Positions 6,261-11,243 of a DNA stretch of 11,243 nucleotides are shown piece by piece. Origin of the DNA: an uncultured Bacteroidota bacterium (GTDB lineage: Bacteria; Bacteroidota; Bacteroidia; Chitinophagales; Chitinophagaceae); contig CAINEG010000146.1 of the NCBI GenBank assembly GCA_903847655.1, positions 1-11,243 on the forward strand. The letters are read 5' to 3'. The translations under genes were made by a program, and so were the position numbers. Positions within the stretch are counted from its first letter, which is position 1, and the number at the start of each line of letters is the position of its first letter. A model generated the notes under the pieces. The model was not told the origin of the DNA. It was given only the letters and a program-made list of their open reading frames with translations, and searched no databases.

Positions 6261-7078
6261 TACCAGAAAGTACCATACCTATAACCGATTTAAATTATAT
6301 TGACTACCATTATAAACAATGGAAGGAATTAACGTATGAGCAACAGGTGTATAAAGCTAATAATGTAAAACTTGCTAATAATTTTTCATTTATAAATAAT
6401 CAATGGAGTGCGCTACCTTATTATGGTTTTGGGATAATTAGTATATTGAACCAACATGAAAAAAATACGGAGTTAAGTCAAGCATTACTAGACACACAGG
6501 AAAAATTAATGCACTTATTGGAAGAAAAAATAAGTAAAGAAATTCACGAAAAAATATATTTATTACCAGAAAATAGTTTTCATCAAACCATTGCCAATGC
6601 CCTATCTAATACTAAGTATGATTTACAAATAACGGAAAAGGGAATAACGGAAACCTATCCAGAAAAAATAAATAGTTTATTAAAAAATTACAAAAGTGTA
6701 TTTGAACAAAAAACACTTAAGATGAAAATGATTGGGTTAGGGATTTTTGGAAATGCAATAGGTATTTTAGGTGTATTTGATGATCCCTTTGATTACAATC
6801 GTATTTTACAATTTCGAAATCATTTTTATAATAGTGAAATTACGATGGGGTTGGGGATACAAAAAACAAGACCATTTATAGGACATATAACGCTTGCATA
6901 TATAGAGGCTGATTTATCATTGATTGAAAAAAAAGCATTAGTTGAAGTGACCACCACTTTGAATGAACAATGGCAGAATGAAAAACATTCATTTTATATA
7001 GACCATGCGCAATTAACAACTTTTACTAATTTAGCTAGCTTCCACATATTTCAAAATAATCAAATCATATATTTTTAA
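6257..7078 (+). CDS. 2H-phosphoesterase-like protein, phn-associated (possible PhnP substitute)
   Basis: This 273-aa protein has two His-x-Thr motifs about 100 residues apart, each followed by a strand-like stretch: 'FHQTIA' (His109/Thr111) and 'GHITLAYIE' (His210/Thr212). That is the hallmark of the 2H phosphoesterase superfamily, which includes LigT/ThpR RNA cyclic phosphodiesterases and the DUF1045 proteins often found in phn operons. Members hydrolyse 2',3'- or 1''-2'' cyclic phosphates. It is translationally coupled to phnM (4-bp overlap) and the window has no PhnP. I therefore infer that it may open the 1,2-cyclic ribose phosphate released by PhnJ. It has no signal peptide or membrane segment. 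Overall likeness to DUF1045 is weak apart from motifs and context, so the name is left open. The superfamily assignment is likely; the substrate is a hypothesis. Confidence 0.72.
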   Translation: MIPESTIPITDLNYIDYHYKQWKELTYEQQVYKANNVKLANNFSFINNQWSALPYYGFGIISILNQHEKNTELSQALLDTQEKLMHLLEEKISKEIHEKIYLLPENSFHQTIANALSNTKYDLQITEKGITETYPEKINSLLKNYKSVFEQKTLKMKMIGLGIFGNAIGILGVFDDPFDYNRILQFRNHFYNSEITMGLGIQKTRPFIGHITLAYIEADLSLIEKKALVEVTTTLNEQWQNEKHSFYIDHAQLTTFTNLASFHIFQNNQIIYF

Positions 7079-7080
7079 TT

Positions 7081-7734
7081 ATGAATTATTTTGAAACATA
7101 CCCCGAAGGAATTAATATCGCTTTAAAACCTATTTTAAAAAAGGAACCTAATATTCATCCTAGCTGCATTATTAAAAATTCATATCTAGGAGATTATACT
7201 GAGCTCATGATGCATTGTCATATTGTAGAATCAAAATTTGATGATTATAGTTATTGTGCTGGTAATGTTCAAATTATTTATAGTACTGTTGGAAAATTTT
7301 GTTCTATTGCTAATAGCGTTCGCATAAACCCAGGGAATCACCCACAATGGAGGGTGACACAACACCATATGACTTATCGTAGAGTAGCATTTGGATTTGA
7401 TGATACAGATGATACTGAATTTTTTAATTGGAGAAGAGAACATAAATGCACTATTGGACATGATGTTTGGATTGGACATGCCGCAATTATTATGCCAGGC
7501 GTGACAATTGGACACGGGGCTATTATAGGATCAGGTGCTGTAGTCACCAAGGATGTGCCTCCTTATGCTATAGCAGTGGGCGTTCCTGCAAAAGTAATAA
7601 AGTATCGATTTGATGAAACTACTATTGAATCCTTATTGTCCATTGAATGGTGGAATTGGGAACGGGCTCAATTAGAAAAGCATTTTAAAGCGCTAAATGA
7701 TGTTGCATTATTTATTGAAAAATTTAAAGTATGA
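7081..7734 (+). CDS. Hexapeptide-repeat (left-handed beta-helix) transferase of the phn-operon type
   Basis: The 217-aa protein carries hexapeptide repeats around 26-80 and again at 124-160 ('[18 protein letters not shown]', '[19 protein letters not shown]'). They are separated by a loop holding '[18 protein letters not shown]' (83-100) and an acidic stretch with 'FFNWRREH'. This arrangement matches CatB-like acyltransferases and closely fits the subfamily annotated as phosphonate-metabolism hexapeptide transferase in other phn operons. His87 is the likely catalytic base by analogy with CatB enzymes. By analogy with PhnO, it may acetylate aminoalkylphosphonates or a toxic intermediate; that role is inferred. 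It starts 2 bp after the 2H gene and overlaps the first phnD by 4 bp, placing it between catabolic and transport genes. It is cytoplasmic and full length. Confidence 0.85.
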   Translation: MNYFETYPEGINIALKPILKKEPNIHPSCIIKNSYLGDYTELMMHCHIVESKFDDYSYCAGNVQIIYSTVGKFCSIANSVRINPGNHPQWRVTQHHMTYRRVAFGFDDTDDTEFFNWRREHKCTIGHDVWIGHAAIIMPGVTIGHGAIIGSGAVVTKDVPPYAIAVGVPAKVIKYRFDETTIESLLSIEWWNWERAQLEKHFKALNDVALFIEKFKV

Positions 7735-8636
7735 TGAAAAAACTTTTATTTCTCCTAATATTAATTACTATACTCACTAGTTGTGGTAATAATAATTCAA
7801 AAACAACTTCTGTATTAAGAGTTGGTATTTATAGTGGTGATCAACCCATACAAACCAAAGAAAAAATAAAAGGGTTTCAACAATATTTAGAAAAGGAATT
7901 AAAAATGCCCGTTGAATTTGTTTTTACTTCTGATTATACCACACTAGTGGAAGGAATACAAAGAGATAAATTAGATGTGGTGCAGCTTTCTCCTTTTGCG
8001 TATGTATTAGCAACTCAAAAGCCTTGTTTGGTTCCTTTAGTAACGATTGCCGAAAATAAAATTAGAACCGAATACCATAGTTTTATATTCACTTATGGAT
8101 CTTCAAAAATTAATAATATTGAAGATTTAAAAAAACATGCAAAGGAATTAACACTTTGTTTTGCTGATCCAGCTTCCGCATCGGGCCATTTAATTCCAAG
8201 AGCCTATTTAAAAAGTATTGGCTTAGACCCTGAGAACAGTTTTAAAGAAGTGATTTTTGCTGGAAGCCATCCTGCATCAATGTTAAGTGTTAAAAATAAA
8301 AAAATTGATATCGGCTGTTCCACTACTGAATTAGGTTATCAACGCTTAGTTATCAACGGAGGCATTAAGGAAGGTGAATTAAAATCGTTGTGGGTTTCTG
8401 ATCCAATCATCAATGATGCCATTTGTGCAAACAAAAATTTGTCTACTACTTTAATTGAAAAAATTAAAAAGGCCTACTTGGAAGTGGATCAAAAAGATCC
8501 AAAAGCATTTGCAGGTTCGGTATCAAGGTATTACTCTGATGCAAGTCATATGCAGTTTATTCCTACCTATGATAGCTTATATAATAACATAAGAAATATT
8601 GCAGAAAGTATTAAAGAATTAAAAACAATAAAATGA
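7731..8636 (+). CDS. phnD: PhnD1, phosphonate ABC transporter substrate-binding lipoprotein
   Basis: This 301-aa protein begins with two Lys, a hydrophobic run and the lipobox 'LTSC' (Cys18), so it should be lipid-anchored and periplasm-facing. The mature part is a PhnD-type type-II binding protein. It has '[11 protein letters not shown]' at 67-77, '[13 protein letters not shown]' at 85-97, the phosphonate-cradling helix start '[11 protein letters not shown]' at 146-156, '[20 protein letters not shown]' at 176-195 and 'LWVSDPI' downstream. The family's usual S-T-S-G is S-A-S-G here. The translation start could be ATG 7731 or ATG 7734; 7731 gives the 4-bp coupling overlap with the preceding gene. 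A paralogue follows directly. The substrate could be phosphonate, phosphite or a phosphate ester; context favours phosphonate. Confidence 0.92.
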   Translation: MMKKLLFLLILITILTSCGNNNSKTTSVLRVGIYSGDQPIQTKEKIKGFQQYLEKELKMPVEFVFTSDYTTLVEGIQRDKLDVVQLSPFAYVLATQKPCLVPLVTIAENKIRTEYHSFIFTYGSSKINNIEDLKKHAKELTLCFADPASASGHLIPRAYLKSIGLDPENSFKEVIFAGSHPASMLSVKNKKIDIGCSTTELGYQRLVINGGIKEGELKSLWVSDPIINDAICANKNLSTTLIEKIKKAYLEVDQKDPKAFAGSVSRYYSDASHMQFIPTYDSLYNNIRNIAESIKELKTIK

Positions 8637-9556
8637 AAAATTTAATTATTGCCTTAGTATTATTGATTTTTATTTCCTGTAACAATAAATCTGAATTGGA
8701 TTCCAATGGAGAGCCTAAAGTTTTGACCATTGCCATTTTTGGTGGTAGTGGTGATAATAAAGGTTCGGTTAAAAAAGCAATGGAACTGTTTAAAGTATAT
8801 TTACAAAAGAAATTAAATAAGGAAGTAAAATTTTATATCGCAACCGATTATACCGCTGTAATTGAAGCACTACACGCTAAAAAAGCGCACATAGGATATT
8901 TAAGCCCCTTTTCCTATGTATTGGCTGCTCAAAAAAAGGATATAACGCCTTTGGTAGTCATTGGACAAAATGGGAAACCCAGTATGTACCATAGTATAAT
9001 ATTTGCAAGTGTTAAGTCGGGTATTTCCAATTTAGATCAATTAAAAAACAATGCTAAAAATTTATCATTATCTTTTTCAGATCCTGCATCAGCATCAGGA
9101 CACTTAATACCATTTGCATTTTTACAGTCAATTGGTTTAGACCCAGATAAAAAGTTTAAACAGGTGATGTTTTCTGGTAGTCATGCAGCAACCGTTTTAT
9201 CAGTTACCTCCAACAAAATTGACATTGGATGTTCCACCAAAGAATATGGAACTGATATTTTATTAAGGAAGGGTTTAATTAAAAAAGAAGATTTTATGAT
9301 ATTATGGGTATCAGAACCTATAGTCGCCAGCCCCATTGTAATTAGGAATGATATTGATGTAAAATTTGCAGAAAAAATGAAAAATATATATTTGAATTTA
9401 AATACCGATGATTCCACAGTATTTAAATCCTATATAAGTTTATATCATACTAATGCAAATGAATTATCTTATATGACTACTCATGACTCCTTATACAATG
9501 GAGTTAGATCTATTGCAAATGGTATTAAGGATATTGAATTACTAAAAAAACATTAA
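8633..9556 (+). CDS. phnD: PhnD2, second phosphonate substrate-binding lipoprotein
   Basis: This 307-aa tandem paralogue of the preceding gene has a short signal peptide and lipobox-like 'FISC' (Cys16; Phe at -3 is less usual). It shares the same landmarks: 'TDYTAVIEAL' at 71-80, 'YLSPFSYVLAAQK' at 89-101, '[11 protein letters not shown]' at 150-160, 'FSGSHAATVLSVTSNKIDIG' at 180-199 and 'LWVSEPI'. The two copies match over most of the mature protein but differ in the segments between motifs, for instance SDPIIND in PhnD1 and SEPIVAS in PhnD2, and in the N-terminal strand (YSGDQ versus FGGSG). The likely origin is an old duplication with divergence in ligand preference. The start overlaps the previous stop by 4 bp (ATGA), and phnC begins 1 bp after its stop. 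Confidence 0.92.
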   Translation: MKNLIIALVLLIFISCNNKSELDSNGEPKVLTIAIFGGSGDNKGSVKKAMELFKVYLQKKLNKEVKFYIATDYTAVIEALHAKKAHIGYLSPFSYVLAAQKKDITPLVVIGQNGKPSMYHSIIFASVKSGISNLDQLKNNAKNLSLSFSDPASASGHLIPFAFLQSIGLDPDKKFKQVMFSGSHAATVLSVTSNKIDIGCSTKEYGTDILLRKGLIKKEDFMILWVSEPIVASPIVIRNDIDVKFAEKMKNIYLNLNTDDSTVFKSYISLYHTNANELSYMTTHDSLYNGVRSIANGIKDIELLKKH

Positions 9557-9557
9557 T

Positions 9558-10319
9558 ATGATTAAGGCAATAGGTATTACCAAAACATTAATGTCTGGAA
9601 AAATACTCTTAAACAATATTTCCTTTGAAGTAAGAAAAGGTGAATTTGTGGGTATTTTAGGTGCGAGTGGTGCAGGTAAAACCTTAACCTTAAAATCTTT
9701 AATTGGATTAATGGAATTAACTGCTGGTGAGGTATGGGTCGAGCAAGAAAATAATCAGCATATTAATATTTATAAAACAAGTTCAAAATCATTAAAAAAA
9801 TTAAGAAGTAAAATTGCATTAATTTTTCAGGGTTATCATTTGGTACAACGCGCTAATGCAATTGATAATGTATTAATGGGAAGATTGGGATCCATATCCA
9901 CATGGAGAAGCTTATTTATTGGTTTTAATGAACAAGAAAAAAGCGAAGCGGTAATGGCTTTAGAACGTGTTAATATGCAATCCTTTGCTTATACAAGAGT
10001 AAGTGCTTTAAGCGGAGGGGAAAAACAAAGAGTCGCTATTGCAAGAGCCTTGTTTCAACAACCCAATTTATTATTAGCCGACGAACCCATTTCCAATTTA
10101 GATCCAAAAAATGCCAAAACAATTATGGCTTTGTTAAAAGAGCTTTCTATTTTTTTTCCAGTTATTGGTGTATTTCATCAACCTGAATTATGTGCAAAAT
10201 ATTGTACGCGGATTATTGCAATTAAAGACGGAGCCTTATTTTATGATGGCAAACCCAACTTAGATGAAAAAACTTTAGAAGATATTTATGGTGAAGAGCT
10301 TTCTAGTATTTTACAATAG
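9558..10319 (+). CDS. phnC: PhnC, phosphonate ABC importer ATPase
   Basis: The 253-aa ATP-binding subunit powers import through the PhnE permeases. Walker A 'GASGAGKT' is at 35-42, Q-loop Gln91 lies in 'IFQGYHLVQRANAIDNVLMGRLG' (89-111), the signature 'LSGGEKQRVAIARAL' at 151-165, Walker B 'LLLADEPISNLDP' at 171-183 and the switch His207 in 'VFHQPE'. The 'NVLMGRLG' plus 'WRSLF' pattern (104-120) is diagnostic for PhnC among importer ATPases. By contrast, PhnK and PhnL upstream serve the lyase complex. It sits 1 bp after phnD2 and 13 bp before phnE1, at normal family length. Confidence 0.94.
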   Translation: MIKAIGITKTLMSGKILLNNISFEVRKGEFVGILGASGAGKTLTLKSLIGLMELTAGEVWVEQENNQHINIYKTSSKSLKKLRSKIALIFQGYHLVQRANAIDNVLMGRLGSISTWRSLFIGFNEQEKSEAVMALERVNMQSFAYTRVSALSGGEKQRVAIARALFQQPNLLLADEPISNLDPKNAKTIMALLKELSIFFPVIGVFHQPELCAKYCTRIIAIKDGALFYDGKPNLDEKTLEDIYGEELSSILQ

Positions 10320-10332
10320 CTGAAGAAGCAAC

Positions 10333-11100
10333 ATGATTAAAAAAATTACATACCTATTTATTATATCAGCAATAATCATTGCAACTTACTTTTCAATGGT
10401 GGTGTGTGGATTTCAAGTAAGCGCGTTACAAAAGGGGTTACATGATAGTTTGGTTTTTATTCAGCAAATGTTTCCTCCAAGTTGGGACGATTTTAAAGAT
10501 TTATGGAACCCAGCATTAGAAACAATTGCCCTAGCTTTATTGGGTACTTTTTTGGGAAGTATATTATCTTTTGTAATCGCCATTTTTGGGGCAAGTAATT
10601 TGTCGAATAAATGGGTTAAACAAATTGTTCGATCTTTTATAAGCATTGAACGTTCGATACCCGAATTATTTATTTTATTGATATTAATTGCAGCATATGG
10701 CCTAGGTGCATTATCGGCAGTACTTGCTTTAATGATAGGATGTATTGGAATGTTAGGTAAACTTTTTGCTGATGCAATGGAAGAAACACCTAGCGCTGTT
10801 ATTGAATCTTTAAAAGCTGCGGGTGCCAATAAAATTCAAATTATCTATTTTGGTATTTTACCTGACATATTTCCTAAGCTTTTATCTTATAGCTTGTTTA
10901 GATTTGAAATAAATATTCGATTATCCGTGATGTTAGGTGCCATTGGAGCTGGGGGGATTGGCTATGAATTAGATTATGCATTTAATATGTTGCAATTTCA
11001 TAGAGCACTTTCCTGCTTAATGGTTGTTCTTGTATTAGTAATTGTTATTGAGCAGAGCTCTATTTATATCAGAAAAAAATTAGCAACTCAACAATTATAA
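10333..11100 (+). CDS. phnE: PhnE1, phosphonate ABC importer permease
   Basis: This 255-aa inner-membrane permease has hydrophobic segments near 5-26, 61-88, 112-144, 195-215 and 226-245. It contains the ABC-importer cytoplasmic loop: 'ERSIPELFILLI' (106-117) and the EAA-type motif around 153-175, 'AVIESLKAAGANKIQIIYFG', which contacts PhnC. 'FRFEINIRLSVMLGAIGAGG' (189-208) is very typical of PhnE. Length agrees with the family (about 250-280). The ATG at 10333 follows a purine-rich 'GAAGAAG' at 10322-10328, the only upstream sequence in the operon that faintly resembles a ribosome-binding site. A second permease gene starts 2 bp after its stop, so the channel is probably a heterodimer of two PhnE proteins. 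Confidence 0.93.
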   Translation: MIKKITYLFIISAIIIATYFSMVVCGFQVSALQKGLHDSLVFIQQMFPPSWDDFKDLWNPALETIALALLGTFLGSILSFVIAIFGASNLSNKWVKQIVRSFISIERSIPELFILLILIAAYGLGALSAVLALMIGCIGMLGKLFADAMEETPSAVIESLKAAGANKIQIIYFGILPDIFPKLLSYSLFRFEINIRLSVMLGAIGAGGIGYELDYAFNMLQFHRALSCLMVVLVLVIVIEQSSIYIRKKLATQQL

Positions 11101-11102
11101 TT

Positions 11103-11243
11103 ATGATGTTAATTTTAAATAAATATAAAAATTGGTTTTATACTTTAATGGTATTACTAACAATGTATTTATTAATGTTATTTTTAAAAATTGATATTGG
11201 TATAATATTTTCAGACCTGCACTATGTGGGAGACTTATTAAAC
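11103..11243 (+). CDS. phnE: Second PhnE-type permease, N-terminal fragment cut by the window edge
   Basis: From the ATG at 11103, 47 codons are open to the window end. The peptide begins 'MMLILNKYKNWFYTL' and has one hydrophobic segment (about 11-28), followed by 'IDIGIIFSDLHYVGDLLN'. This is the expected pattern for the first transmembrane helix and the periplasmic lead-in of a PhnE permease. It starts 2 bp after phnE1, and many phn importers have two consecutive phnE genes. The diagnostic EAA loop is outside the window, so the assignment rests on position and topology. A second ATG directly follows at 11106 and could also be used. Confidence 0.7.
   Translation, partial: MMLILNKYKNWFYTLMVLLTMYLLMLFLKIDIGIIFSDLHYVGDLLN

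Noticed and set aside
10461..10829. 122-codon minus-strand open frame inside phnE1
   Set aside because: A shadow of the membrane-protein codons on the other strand. The same holds for minus-strand frames at 4637-4912, 7231-7515 and 9181-9417.
1..11243. CRISPR arrays, insertion sequences, tRNA/rRNA genes, terminators or attachment sites
   Set aside because: No spaced repeats, transposase-like frames, tRNA-like cloverleaf ends or GC-rich hairpins with T-runs were seen; almost all the sequence is coding.

Overview
The window is one long, AT-rich (about one third G+C by eye) carbon-phosphorus (C-P) lyase and phosphonate-uptake operon on the + strand. It is bounded on the left by the 5' part of a divergent gene and runs off the right edge. 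Several features point to Bacteroidota: very low G+C, starts that are all ATG with A/T-rich leaders and almost no Shine-Dalgarno sequence, genes packed at -11 to +24 bp, and solute-binding proteins made as lipoproteins. The genus cannot be read from the sequence.

Layout: (1) 1-332, minus strand: start of an endonuclease/exonuclease/phosphatase-fold hydrolase, cut by the window edge. (2) 333-463: divergent promoter region with an 11-bp-period direct repeat (AGTTAAyAT twice) resembling a PhoP/PhoB-type Pho box. (3) 464-6260: phnG-phnH-phnI-phnJ-phnK-phnL-phnM, the complete set for the C-P lyase core complex, its two ABC ATPases and the triphosphate-to-monophosphate step. (4) 6257-7734: two accessory genes, a 2H-phosphoesterase-like protein and a hexapeptide-repeat acyltransferase of the phn-associated type. 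(5) 7731-11243: importer genes, namely two tandem phnD lipoproteins, phnC, phnE and the start of a second phnE. No phnF, phnN, phnP or GNAT-type phnO is in the window.

How it should work: PhnD1/PhnD2-PhnC-PhnE1/E2 import phosphonates. PhnI with PhnG, PhnH and PhnL couples the phosphonate to ribose triphosphate. PhnM removes pyrophosphate. PhnJ, with PhnK, breaks the C-P bond and leaves a 1,2-cyclic ribose phosphate. The 2H protein is a candidate for opening that cyclic phosphate, since PhnP is absent.

The main surprise is PhnJ. It aligns along its length with classical PhnJ, and it keeps the radical-bearing glycine (Gly36, equivalent to E. coli Gly32) and the RHR motif. It has lost three of the four cysteines that define the family: two of the three [4Fe-4S] ligands and the thiyl-radical cysteine (E. 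coli Cys244, Cys266 and Cys272 are Thr249, Ile270 and Leu276 here). PhnK carries an insertion that looks like a zinc ribbon whose cysteine pairs have also decayed. Everything else in the operon looks intact. This suggests a C-P lyase variant that works without the canonical radical-SAM Fe-S centre, or that obtains it from another protein.
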